Positions 9,477 to 19,848 of a stretch of 64,000 nucleotides of DNA are shown one piece after another. Origin of the DNA: Echria macrotheca (Eukaryota > Ascomycota > Sordariomycetes > Sordariales > Schizotheciaceae); the NCBI GenBank assembly GCA_030411725.1, contig MU839827.1, positions 4,657,027-4,721,026 on the forward strand. Reading direction: 5' to 3'. The number at the start of each line of letters is the position of its first letter. Position 1 is the stretch's first letter. Made by a program: the position numbers and the translations under genes. The notes beneath the pieces were generated by a model. That model had not been told where the DNA came from and did no database searches. It saw only the letters and a list, made by a program, of their open reading frames with translations.

Positions 9477-11396
9477 CAGGGTTGGCAATTAGTTAGACTA
9501 CTGTAGTCTAGTTACTACCCTAACTACTGACTATAGTAGTCTAGTCACTGCCCTGACTACGACTACTGTAGTCTAGTCAGTGCCTTGACCACCGACCAGA
9601 CCACTTTGACTACTGTAGCCAGTAGTCTGACTACAGTAGTCAGTAATAAAAATAGTAATTATTTCAAATAAATAATATTAATCGCTTTTTAACTAATAAT
9701 TAATAATGGTAAATAGGTAACAATTATTATAATTTAAATATAGCTTATAAGTAGTTAAAAAAGCATTAATATTTGAATAATAGTTATAATCATTGAGAAA
9801 AAAATAAGAGTTTTAATACTAGCTAATAGTAATGCTTGTGATTAACCTATAAGTGTGTTTAATAATACGTTATTACGCCTAGTGGATTTTTAAAGGGTAT
9901 TTGAAACTAATATTTCTACTTTGATCCAATTGCAACTTTTTATACGCTTCGATTTTCGATCTTTTCTCAAAATTCCAGATTAACCAGGAAGCTTAAAGTG
10001 AGTTACATATACATTAGATAATATATGTTTCTAATATAGAGTGAGCATTTTTGCATAAATTACTATGGTAGCAGCTATTAAAGGTAAGAAATAGTAAAAA
10101 CCGTAATTTTAATTAGCAAACCTTCCCCACATGACCGATTGACCGAAATTCACCGAGGGGGCGTGCCTACCTAGAACCGACTACACCCCGCTTCTTTCTT
10201 TGTTCATCCCATCTGTTATCGAGGACCTCAATAACCCACCGAAACACACCAAAATTCGAGCCAACCAGAAGCCAAAGGGAAACGCACCTACCACGGACCG
10301 ACCACGCCCCTCCTTCCACCTTTATTTACCCCCCTTTGTTTACCCTGTTTGTTGTCTGAGGACCCTGATGGCAAAAGATGAGATGATGACTCACCGAGAT
10401 TGATACCTGAGTCACCCCTCAAACAGTGGAAAGAGCGTATCTACCTCGGACCGAGTACAGGGCGGCACCTTCCCTCGAAAACCCCATTTTCCTCACATTT
10501 TTCACATTTTTCACTCCTTTTTGTCTTTTCCTTTGTCACAATCGCATCCTGGGCGCAGAAGAGCCCGATCGAGTGGATTGCGAAGGAGCTTTTCGATGTG
10601 TACTCGGAGCGCATGCGCGCCGAGATTAGATAGAAGGCACTCATGTGCTATAACTATATAGAAGAGGGACCGCCTACCCCTTAGGGGTGGAAGCCTTCGG
10701 CTTCCTACGGTTTAAGACAAATAATAATAATTAGCAAACCTACTAAAAGTGAAAGTATTCCTACGCTCAATAGAATATAATGATACTAATTATATATAAC
10801 TACTTTTTAATTGAAGTTAATACGCTTATTGGCTTTTTAAGATCCTGTTGCAAATCAGTATTGCTATTTAACGCTAATTGCGACTTTTCGTATTTATGGA
10901 TTTTAAATTGCATTTTAAAACTTTGAGTTAAATAATAAATATACAACTAGGTTATAGGTATGATGTATACTAGTATATGTATACCATATATATCTTTAGA
11001 ATTACTTAATTATAAGAGGAAAGCTGGTAAACTTCAATTTTACGCTAAAATGTATATAAATTCAGATAACTTTTATTCAAAACTACCAATTTTAATTATC
11101 ACTAATGCTTTTACTATCAGTAAATAGATTGTTACCCTATATATAATATATCTTATGTTTCCATTACCATAAAGATTTGAATTTACAACCTATGATCAGT
11201 AGTTTTTCAATTATCTTATAATTAAAAATAATATATTATAATATTATATTGACTAGTAGTCAGACTATAGTAGTCAGTAGTCTGACTACTGACTACCGTA
11301 GTCTAGTCATAGCGCTGACTACTGACTACTATAGTCTAGTCAATGCCTTGACTAATGACTACTGACTAATGACTACTGACTAATTTGCCAACCCTG
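9477..11396. mobile_element. Family B hAT-type element (1920 bp, containing a later insertion)
   Basis: The left end is CAGGGTTGGCAATTAG and the right end is CTAATTTGCCAACCCTG. Subterminal arrays use GACTACTGTAGTC half-sites. The flanking octamers CTTCCATC (9469-9476) and CTTCTACC (11397-11404) differ only by C/T transitions. The undisrupted target, seen inverted at 10686-10693, reads CTTCCACC, so each duplicate carries one C-to-T change. Removing the 10123-10728 insertion and its duplication leaves about 1302 bp, close to the 1316 bp of 12273-13588. The interior is non-coding. Confidence 0.88.
10123..10728 (+). mobile_element. GC-rich (AAT)n-tailed retroelement insertion (SINE-like or truncated LINE)
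   Basis: This 606-bp block is GC-balanced, unlike its surroundings. It ends in GGCTTCCTACGGTTTAAGAC plus an (AAT)n tail and is bracketed by the perfect 12-bp duplication AATTAGCAAACC (10111-10122 and 10729-10740). The uninterrupted counterpart in the sister element reads ACTAAACCTACTAAAAG at about 12896-12912. A poly-AAT tail and a variable-length duplication point to target-primed reverse transcription. Short open frames exist (for example 10400-10633) but none is recognisable. Whether it is a SINE or the 3' end of a LINE cannot be decided here. It escaped most RIP. Confidence 0.82.
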
Positions 11397-11507
11397 CTTC
11401 TACCCCTAAGGGGTAGGCGGTCCCTCTTCTATATAGTTATAGCACATGAGTGCCTGCTATTTAATCTCAGTGCGCATACGCTCTAAGTACATTTTCGACT
11501 TAATTAT
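11397..11507 (-). mobile_element. (AAT)n-tailed element, inverted, remaining piece
   Basis: Its reverse complement matches 10590-10690, including the GCACTCATGTGCTATAACTA and AGAGGGACCGCC segments. Together with 9442-9476 it is one 3'-end copy, split by the family B insertion. Beyond 11507 the host family A sequence resumes (TTAATTATAACTTTCTGTG). Confidence 0.75.
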
Positions 11508-11575
11508 AACTTTCTGTGTAAGTAAATTTCTAATCAATAATCATTAATTAAAAATTCAATTTACATAATCAGATT

Positions 11576-11905
11576 CAGGGTTGGGACATTAGTCCTTGCT
11601 TATTGGTTTGGTAGTGCGGACTACTGGACTACTTCATTTAAATTTTAAATTATTCACTAAATAGGGTTTTTAAGCACTTTTCTTATAAAACCCAGGTTTT
11701 TATAATAATACTATTAGCTTTTTCAAATACGTTTAAGGCCTATAATATGGCTTATAACCATCCATACCTTATATAACCTATTATAATATAATTACGTAAA
11801 TTGGATTTTTAATTAATCATTCGAAATCCACTTGCACAAAAAGCTACAATTAGGTTAAAATAATAACTTTAGTTTCTAACTGCTTTTATTAAATTAAGAA
11901 ACTTA
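11576..11905 (-). mobile_element. Family A fragment (outer end)
   Basis: It begins CAGGGTTGGGACATTAGTCC and continues with a reduced GTAGTGCGGACTAC array and the AAAAGCTACAATTAGG interior block. It stops abruptly at a TTGGGGATAATCCCC sequence. No matching opposite end was found nearby. Confidence 0.55.
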
Positions 11906-12272
11906 TTGGGGATAATCCCCGTAGGTAGTTAGTTAGATAGAGAACCCTATCGGGATGTACCATAACATAGTATATCCCGACGCTTAGGGGCTTAACCTAG
12001 ATATCAATCTATCACCTACTACCAGAACCTCTTTACGAGTCACTTAAACCTACGATTAATATTTTAAAGCCTTAATTACACCTCCAAACCGTATGAAATA
12101 TCCGTAATAAGTAGTACCCTTTATACCGCTTAAACTAATACTCATTATTACATTTTTTTTCGGCTTGTAAAAGTATTAATTAACCTTTCGAGCTATAAGA
12201 ATAACGAGACTTTAAAAATCCTTAAACTTACCGTTAATAGCGCTATTAAAGTAAATTAGCAACTATAATACC
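11906..12272. repeat. Unclassified repeat, possibly LTR fragment
   Basis: It starts TATTGGGGATAATCCCC and is less palindromic than its neighbours. After the family B insertion at 12273 the same host sequence continues at 13589-13780, ending ACCCCTAAAATA. The inverted TATTGGGG / CCCCTAAAATA ends could be RIP-altered TG..CA LTR ends. No coding evidence is present and the class is uncertain. Confidence 0.3.
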
Positions 12273-13588
12273 CAGGGTTGGCAATTAGTCAGACTACTGT
12301 AGTCAGTAGTCTGACTACAGTAATTAGCAGGTAAAAAGAATAAAAATAATAATTACTTCAAATACTTATTAGTAATCGCTTTATAAATAAAATTTAGTAA
12401 TACTATATAATTAATAATTGTTATGATTTAGATTAAAGGATTGAATAAATATTCAATCATCTGTAATACTTTAATTATATAATTAATGTGTAGGGTCGCT
12501 TTTTTTACTATATTTTTAAATAGCTTACTCCTAGTAAAAAAGCATTAAATAGTTAAGGAACAGTTGTAATTATTCAAAAAGGTAAAATATTCTTATGTTA
12601 GCTAATAGTAGTATTTGTAACTTACCTATATGTGTTTTTAATTATAATTTACTACGCTTAGTGAATTTTGAAAAGGGTATTTGAATTTGGTATTTTTACT
12701 TTAACCTAATTGCAACTTTTTATACACCTCGATTTTCAATCACTTCTTAAAAATTAGAATTAATGTAAAAGCTTAAAGTAAGTTATATACATAATAGATA
12801 ATATATATATATTTCTACTATAAGCCCAAGAAATATTTATTAATTACTAACCTAACTGGAACTAGGAGTAGAAACGGTTAAAATTGTAATTTATTACTAA
12901 ACCTACTAAAAGTAGAAACATTTCTGTACCAAATACAATATAAGAGTGCTAATTATATATAACTACTTTTTATTTAAAGTTAACACGCTTATTAGCATTT
13001 CAAAAATTTATTGGAAATTGATATCGCTACTTAACTCCAATGCGACTTTTGTACTTATGGAATTTAAATTCTATTTTAAAGGCTTAGCTTATATAATAAT
13101 ATAAAACTAGCTTATAACCAGGGTGTATAGTACTATAGGCATGTAGTATATATTTTTACAATTAATTAACTATGACGGAAAGGCTAATAAAAAATAATTT
13201 TACGTTATAAAGTATATACACTATAATTACTCTTATTACTTATGCTCTTTTCGTTAATTAGTAAGAAATATTTTACTACCCTTTATATAGTATATTTCAT
13301 ATTATTATTACTGTAAATAAGTATTTAAATCTATAGCATTAATAGGTCTTTAATCATTTTGCAAATAAAAATAATATATTATATTTGACTACTAGTCAGA
13401 CCACAGTAGTCAGTAGTCAAACTATTAACTACTGTAATCTAGTCACTACCCTAACTACTAACTACCGTAATCTAGTCACAGCGCTGACCACTCACTACTG
13501 TAGTTTAGTTTGTGCCTTAACTAATAACTACTAACTACTGAAGTTAGTGACTACTGACTAATAACTACTGACTAATTTACCAACCCTA
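12273..13588. mobile_element. Family B hAT-type element (1316 bp) with perfect target duplication
   Basis: The left end is CAGGGTTGGCAATTAGTCAG. The right end is CTAATTTACCAACCCTA, where the final G has become A. Subterminal GACTACTGTAGTC-type arrays occur at both ends. It is flanked by the exact octamer ATAATACC (12265-12272 and 13589-13596). The interior is collinear with 9477-11396 except for the GC-rich insertion there. No reading frame is evident. Confidence 0.92.
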
Positions 13589-13792
13589 ATAATACCTAAA
13601 TATACCTTTCATTTAAATAAAATAAATAAATAAGAATAACCTTAAATATACTTAAAAAAATCTTTACCTTCATTTATTACGCTATAATATTTAAATAATA
13701 ATATTAATATAAATAATAATCTAAACTAAAGAAATTTTTAATCAAAATAATAGTTAAGCTTTAAAAAAAAACCCCTAAAATAGGGTTGGGAC

Positions 13793-14254
13793 CAGGGTTG
13801 GGACATTAGTTCTTAGTCATTAGTCCGGTAGTCCGGACTACTGTAGTTCAGTAGTCAGAATCACGGCCGTGACTAGACTATTGAACTAGTAGTCCGAGGG
13901 GTGACTAAACTACCTGGACTAGTAGTCCGGACTACCGGACTACTGCAGAAATTAAATTCTGGATTAAATTTAGTAATATTGACGCACTTTTCGTGTAAAA
14001 TGGAACTTTTTACTATAATATAATAAGTTTTTTAAAATGGATTTAAAGCTTATAATAAGGCTTATAACCATCTATTTAGCTTATAAGTTATCATAATAAA
14101 ATTATCTAAACTAAACGTCTAATTAATGATTAAAAATCCACTTATGCAAAAAGTTACAATTGGGTTAAAATAACAACTTTTACTTTTAACAACTTTTATT
14201 ACATTGAGGAACTATAATACTGTAAAATAAAAGTTACTAACTATTAGGTAGTAG
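13793..14254 (-). mobile_element. Family A fragment (outer end), preceded by a second terminus
   Basis: It starts CAGGGTTGGGACATTAGTTC and carries the GTAGTCCGG array and interior AAAAGTTACAATTGGG block. It is interrupted at 14255 by another family A element. Twelve bases upstream (13781) lies a second terminus-like TAGGGTTGGGA, so two element ends are stacked here. Confidence 0.6.
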
Positions 14255-15536
14255 CAGGGTTGGGATTTAGTCCGGACTACTAGTCATTAGTCCGGACTAC
14301 TAGTCCGGTAGTCTAGTCACGACCCGGACTACTAGTCCAGTAGTCTAGTCACCCCCTGGACTAGTAGTCCACCCCTTAATATAGTATTTTTTATTTTTAA
14401 TTACTATATTAGGCCTATTAATCAATTAATTTAATTATTATTACTAGTATAGGCTATATATTGTATTAATAATAGGTTATAAAATTAATAATCTATTTAT
14501 TATACTTATTTTTACTGCCTTTTACGGCTTACCCTATATTTATAAGCTAATTCGCCACTTTCTGCTTATTTGTCAGTTTTATTTACAAAGACAGAAAAAT
14601 AATAAATAATAGCATAATTTACTAAAAACATTAGTATTACCGTATAAGGTAGTAATTACGTAATAATTACATAACATCCTTCATAGTGATATTACTAATT
14701 ATTATATAAGACCTTTTATTAGTAGTAATTAGGCTCCTAGAATATATTAGAAGCCTTTGGAAATCGGAAGCTCTTATTCCGAGCCAATTGGGACTTTTGA
14801 TATAATGAGATCTTAATTCGTTTATTAAAAATTAGGTGTAGTTAATTGGCTTAAAATAGCTTCTAGGTACTACATGGGGTAGTATATGCTACCTTATACC
14901 ACCAAGGGGTGTATAAAAATAATATGGGAATAGGAAGAAAAGTATAGTTTTATTAAAAATACCCATAAAAATATTGTTATTACGAGGTGGGCCGAGAAAA
15001 ATATGAGTCTAAAATAGGCTATTATGATACTATAATACCACTTAATAAGTAGTAACTTTCATTTTATAATATTACAATTCTTCGATTTAATAAACTTAGT
15101 TAGCAACTAAAGTTGCTATTTTGATTTAATTGTAACTTTGTGGGTAAGTAGATTTCTAATAATTAATTAAAAGTTCAGTTTTAGTAATTATACTATAATA
15201 GCTTATAAGCTATATCAATGGTTATAAGCCCTATTATAAGCTTTAAATTTGTTTTTAAAAACGTTTAGTATTATAGTAAAAAGTTTAGGTTTATAGGAAA
15301 AGTACCTTGAAAGGCGATTTTATAAGACAAAAATAACGCTAGAAAATATAAAAACTATATGATTGGTAAATATAAAATATTGAGTATTTAATTAATAATT
15401 TAAAATCTAATTTTCGCAGTAGTCCGGTAGTCCGGACTACTAGTCCAGTAGTCTAGTCACGGCCGTGGTTCTGACTATTGGACTATAGTAGTCCGGACTA
15501 CCGGACTAATGACTAAGGACTAATGTCCCAACCCTG
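14255..15536 (+). mobile_element. Family A non-autonomous hAT-type element (1282 bp)
   Basis: The ends are CAGGGTTGGGATTTAGTCC and GACTAATGTCCCAACCCTG, with GTAGTCCGGACTAC arrays inside both. The 3' kilobase follows the same block order as the sequence downstream of the hAT transposase at 2345-3216. The flanks GGTAGTAG and GTATTTAG do not form a convincing duplication. No coding capacity is seen. Confidence 0.78.
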
Positions 15537-15862
15537 GTATTTAGTAATTTGATTATTGATTACTATAGTCCAAACTAGTTAAATATAATATATTATTTTA
15601 ATTATAAAAGAATTAAAAGTCTATTAATACTAGAGACTTAAATATTTATAGTATAAAAATGTAATATAATATCTACAGAACGGGCAGTAGTATATTTATT
15701 ATTTATTAACAATAAAAGCTAAATAAGGATTAAAATTACCGACTTTTAATAAGAGTTGTCGTAATTTATATACGTTATAACGTAAAATTAAGTTTTACTA
15801 GCCTTTGCCTAATAAGTAAGTATTCCTGGAAGTATATATAGTATGTTTATAATACCATATAT
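15537..15862. other. AT-rich spacer between two elements
   Basis: No terminus, reading frame or recognisable repeat block was identified in these 326 bases. They may be RIP-mutated remains of an older element. Confidence 0.4.
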
Positions 15863-17057
15863 CAGGGTTGGGACATTAGTCCTTAGTCATTAGTCCGGTA
15901 GTCCGGACTACTGGACTACTCTAAAAAAATATATTATTTTAAATTTTGAATTATTAATTTAGTATGTGTTTTTTTACAAGTTTATCTCCTATAAATACGT
16001 TTTTAGGTACTTTTCGTATAAAAATAAAATTTTTACTATAATACTATTAGTTTTCTAAAGTAGTTTTAACGCTTATGATAAAGCTTATAACTATATATTT
16101 AACTTATGGGTTACTATATTATAATAACGTAAGTTACAGCGTCAATCAAGAATTGGAAATTTACTTGCACAAAAAGTTATAATTGGGTCAAAATAACAAC
16201 TTTGGTTTTGAACTACTTTATTAAATCGAGGGATTATAAGATTACAAAATGAAAGCTACTACTCAGTACGTAATAGTAAAGCGTAATAATAGCCAATTTT
16301 GCGTCCATATTTTTCCAGGCCAATCTTGCAATAATAAGCTTTTTACGGCTTTTTCGCCAAAAAAATTCTCTTCTCCCTATTTTCATATTAATTTGGAATA
16401 GGTTTAAGTATTACAAGGTATCTTATATTGCTATATTTACCATAAAAAGCTACTTTAAGTTGATTACGTATACTCTATTTTTAATTAGCGATTTAAAATT
16501 CAGTTGTGCAAAAATTTATAATTGGCTCGAAATAAAAACTCCATATTTTAATCGATCTTCGTAAGTCGAATAGCTATAATAACTAAATATAAGAAATACT
16601 AATAAGGGAATAACGTTATACTAAGTTAGTAAGCCACTTAAAATATTTATTTTACTAACTTAATTTTATAATATTCTTATTTTAAGGCTTTTAATCCTCT
16701 TTTTCTCTTTATAATATAGAAATAACTAATAAGTAGAAAGTGGCAAATTACCTTATAAGTACAGGGAAGACCTTAAAAGTAGCAACAATAAGCCTAATAA
16801 ATGGATTATTAATTTCATTAGCTAATACAAGTATAATATATACGCTATATTAGTAACAATAATTAAAATACTTATATAATACGCCTAGTATAGTAATTAA
16901 AAATTAAAAATACTATATTAAGGGGTGGACCACTAGTCCGGACTAGTGACTATAGTAGTCAAAGTAGTCGGATTACAAGTCCGGTGGGTGACTAGACTAC
17001 TGTAACTAGTACTCCTGCGGACTACTGACTACTAGTCCGGACTATATCCCAACTCTG
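15863..17057 (-). mobile_element. Family A element (1195 bp), diverged
   Basis: It begins CAGGGTTGGGACATTAGTCC and ends GACTATATCCCAACTCTG. It has a short left array and a right array containing the ACTATATTAAGGGGTGGACCAC junction shared with 7721-7745. No clean 8-bp target duplication is visible (CCATATAT against CTTATAAC). Confidence 0.68.
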
Positions 17058-18059
17058 CTTATAACCTAGGATTATAATATTACGTAAGCTGGATTTTTAA
17101 AATAGAATTTAAAATCTATATGTACCAAAAGTTACAATTAGAGTCAAATAGCAATATGGATTTTTAAGAAATCTTTAAACGGCCCATAAGCGCGATAGCT
17201 TTAAATAAAAAGGGTTATATATAATTAGTAGTATTACATTTCACTTAACGTAAGAATGTTTTTATTTTTAGTATGTTTTCTAATTAAAGTTATATTTTTT
17301 ACTGTTTTCTATCCTTGATACCTGTTACCGTAGTAATTAATCAAAATACTTTCACTTTATATTGGAAATGTGTATTGTCCATCGTATTTATAATTTACCT
17401 TAGGCTTTTAAGTTAATTTGGAATTTTGAGAAATGATTAGAAATTAAAGTGTACAGAAAGTTGCAATCAGGTTAGGGTAAATATATTAATTTTAATACCC
17501 TTTTAAAAATCCAAATAGCATAATAGCTTGTAATTACAAATACCTATAGGTAAGTTACAAATATTACTATTCGCTTGTATTAACGCATTTTCATTTTTTA
17601 ACAATTGAAACTACTACCCAAATATTAATTCATTTTTACACTACGTATAAGCTTTATAGGGTGAGTATATATAATTAATGATAACTAGTTAAATATTTAA
17701 TCCTTAGTTTAGATTATAATAACTATTATTTTTATATTACTACTAATTATTATTTAAAAAAGCGATTAATAATAGTTATTTACAATAGTTATTGTTTTTA
17801 ATATTTTTATTTGTGCTGGGCCGCCACGGTCCTGGTCACCTGACCAGGTACGTGCCGGCCGCACGGGCCTGCACAGGCACCCTGTATTTAGCCAGGACTG
17901 CCTACGGCAGTCCTCTTCCACCAGACTAGATTCAGTACGATCGATTGACCACGTTTTTGCTTGCTTTTGCTGCGTTTGCTTTCCGGCCCATCAATTTGCT
18001 AACTACTGTAGTCTAATCAGTGCGTTGACTAATGCCTACTAACTACTTTACCAAGCCTG
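17058..18059 (-). mobile_element. Family B fragment with embedded GC-rich block
   Basis: The interior matches family B in reverse orientation (the AAAGTTGCAATCAGG and TACCGTAGTAATTAATC blocks). It ends in a weak array ACTACTGTAGTCTAATCAGTGC and a degenerate terminus ACCAAGCCTG. The GC-rich stretch 17,812-17,995 is inserted near that end. It has inverted motifs such as GGTCCTGGTCACCTGACCAGG and ACTGCCTACGGCAGT and is not RIP-mutated. Its nature is unknown. Confidence 0.5.
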
Positions 18060-18326
18060 CTTACCCCGAACTAACTACAGGGCAGCACCTTCCCTCAAAC
18101 CCCCATTCTCACACTCCTTTTGTTTTCCATTTCTTATTACAATTGCATTCTTGGCGTAGAGAAGCCCAATTTAGCAAATTGCGAAGTAGTTATAAATACG
18201 ACTTTGGTATACATATGTACCAGGAACCAAATAGTAGGTAGTTGTATGTTATAACCGCTTAAAAGAGGAACCACTTATTCTGTTAAAGGGCTTCTTACAG
18301 CTTAAAACAAATAATAATAATACTAA
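18060..18326 (+). mobile_element. Third copy of the (AAT)n-tailed element, diverged
   Basis: It runs parallel to 10450-10728: CTACAGGGCAGCACCTTCCCTC, the ACTCCTTTTGTTTTCC block, TGTTATAACCGC, then CTTAAAACAAATAATAATAA. Many C-to-T differences show it was hit by RIP. It forms the inner edge of the transposon block facing the gene-bearing region. Confidence 0.65.
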
Positions 18327-18538
18327 CCATTATTATATTCTTGTTCGAACTTCATTATTAATGGAAACGTAGATATTTGGTAGGCTAAGCCAAGCGCCCC
18401 TCAACCAATGGGTACAATTCCCAATCTTAGACCGTCAGCGTCACAAACCAAAGGGCGTAACACAACTTCGTCCACCTTGTGCCCACCCACTTCTCCTATC
18501 GTCGTAGCAGTCATGTCGCCTTTGCTAGGATGCCGGAG

Positions 18539-19129
18539 TTAGGGGTAGAAATCTTGAACATGGTCCCGCGCATACGCCAGAAATCGCTGCAGGCTCTCGA
18601 CGCACCCGGCATCCCCATAAGTGAGCCCCAGTGTGTAATCGGTCGATGGCGGGCCCTGGGACGGCTTGCCCAAGTAGTGGCCCCAGTCGTCCACACGCGG
18701 CTTGCCCAGCTTGAGCTGCACGGCCTTCCCGTCCAGAAAGAAGTACAAACGGTACTTGACCCCGCAGGCGACGACGCCCCAGACGCGCCGCTGCCCGCTG
18801 ATCTTGGGGGAGTTGCGCACGAAAGCGAGCAGCTGCGAACCGGCGGTGTTGAGGTTGCCACGGCTCGACTTGCCCTCAAAAACAAGGTAGGCCTCTTGCT
18901 TGCCCGACTGGAAATCGACAATCTTGCGCACCAGCACGTCGTTGCGCATGTAGCCCCCCTCGCCCTGGCCCTCAGGCTGGAGGACGAAGCCGTCTGAGCC
19001 GGGAAACGCGTCAGCCAGCAGGCCCACCCATACTCCGTTCACGGAGGCTTCCTCTTCCCAGTAACCTTTGGCCGCGGTGTCGTTGGCCAGTAAGCGGATG
19101 TTGCCGGCGCTGAGGGATGCGGAGGCCAT
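18539..19129 (-). CDS. Orphan 196-aa protein
   Basis: This is a single uninterrupted frame of 196 codons starting MASASLSAGNIRLLA. It is GC-rich at third positions, unlike the repeat block 200 bp away. No family is recognised with confidence. Residues about 62-92 read MRNDVLVRKIVDFQ..., followed by AYLVFEGKSSRG. The hydrophobic strand ending E-x-K resembles the D...ExK arrangement of PD-(D/E)XK nuclease-like folds, but this is only suggestive. There is no signal peptide or membrane segment. It is the first apparent host gene beside the RIP block. An overlapping plus-strand frame (18479-18997) is judged a shadow because this frame has the more natural composition. Confidence 0.6.
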   Translation of the reverse strand: MASASLSAGNIRLLANDTAAKGYWEEEASVNGVWVGLLADAFPGSDGFVLQPEGQGEGGYMRNDVLVRKIVDFQSGKQEAYLVFEGKSSRGNLNTAGSQLLAFVRNSPKISGQRRVWGVVACGVKYRLYFFLDGKAVQLKLGKPRVDDWGHYLGKPSQGPPSTDYTLGLTYGDAGCVESLQRFLAYARDHVQDFYP

Positions 19130-19502
19130 TTATTTTGCGAGCTGTGGGTGCGGTGATGCAGCGCCGAACGGAGATCTCTCCAAGACGTTTACAACAGTGT
19201 AAAGTAAGTGGCGCGTTGTTGTCTGTCTAGCCTTGCAATGAAGTGATCACAATTTACCAGGATAAACGGAGTTATATGGGTAGGTAGGTAGCTACTTATC
19301 TTACCCTTATGTCTGCAAGCCCCGCACCTGTCATACGCCTGACAGCACTCCAGGGACTCGCAGACCAGTCAGGGGACTGCCCGCAGCGGCTGGACCATAC
19401 CGCTGGTGCGGCCAAACCTCAATGGAGGCCGAATGGTGCCGACAGCAGGCACAGGGAGCCAATGGTGGAAGGAAGACAGCTAACGCTGTTGGGATTTTTG
19501 GC

Positions 19503-19848
19503 TTAGTTAAATGCGTAGCACTTGTTTTCGCAACTCACAAAATAAGGAATACCAATTCCGGTCCCAACGTCATCATCAGCGCAAGCAATGCCAATCTTTG
19601 TTTTGATCTCGAGTTGGTTGTAGGCCTGCTGGTCGGGGATAACAGTGATGGAGCCATGGTTGCCTCTGTCACCATGGTCGTACCATGTACCGTTGCTGTT
19701 ACGTACGATCATATGGCGGTTCTGTGTGCCCTTGATGCCTTTTGTATATGTAGCAGGTGACGTCTTCCAGGCCCATGTTTGCGTAGCGAGCGCTTGCCGC
19801 TGCTGCAAGGAACATAACCCCTGCGAATGCCTTCGATGGGTCGATCAT
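19503..19848 (-). CDS. Small secreted cysteine protein, frame broken
   Basis: From an ATG at 19848 one frame gives a convincing signal peptide (MIDPSKAFAGVMFLAAAASA) and a mature start RYANMGLEDVTCYIYK. The protein-like continuation NSNGTWYDHGDRGNHGSITV to CENKCYAFN lies in another frame ending at 19503. No intron of normal length with GT-AG ends joins the two in phase; the best candidate is only 37 nt. Either the gene carries a frameshift or it uses an unusually short intron. The mature part would have four Cys. No family is assigned. Its position close to RIP-mutated repeats is typical of fast-evolving secreted genes, and a disabling mutation is plausible. Confidence 0.38.

Larger units (their letters stand above)
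1..18330. repeat. RIP-degraded, AT-rich nested transposon block
   Basis: The whole interval is visibly AT-rich with frequent TA dinucleotides and lacks any intact long reading frame. It changes abruptly near 18,330 to GC-balanced genic DNA. Transposon reading frames inside it carry C-to-T/G-to-A damage: CAA/CAG/CGA codons have become stops and Cys TGT/TGC has become TAT/TAC. This is the signature of repeat-induced point mutation known from Pezizomycotina. The individual elements are listed separately. The outer left limit lies beyond the window. Such blocks are usually heterochromatic, which is an inference here. Confidence 0.9.

Noticed and set aside
10400..10644. Overlapping short frames in the GC-rich insertion
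   Set aside because: Three mutually overlapping frames on both strands, none preserved in the copies at 11397-11507 or 18060-18326.
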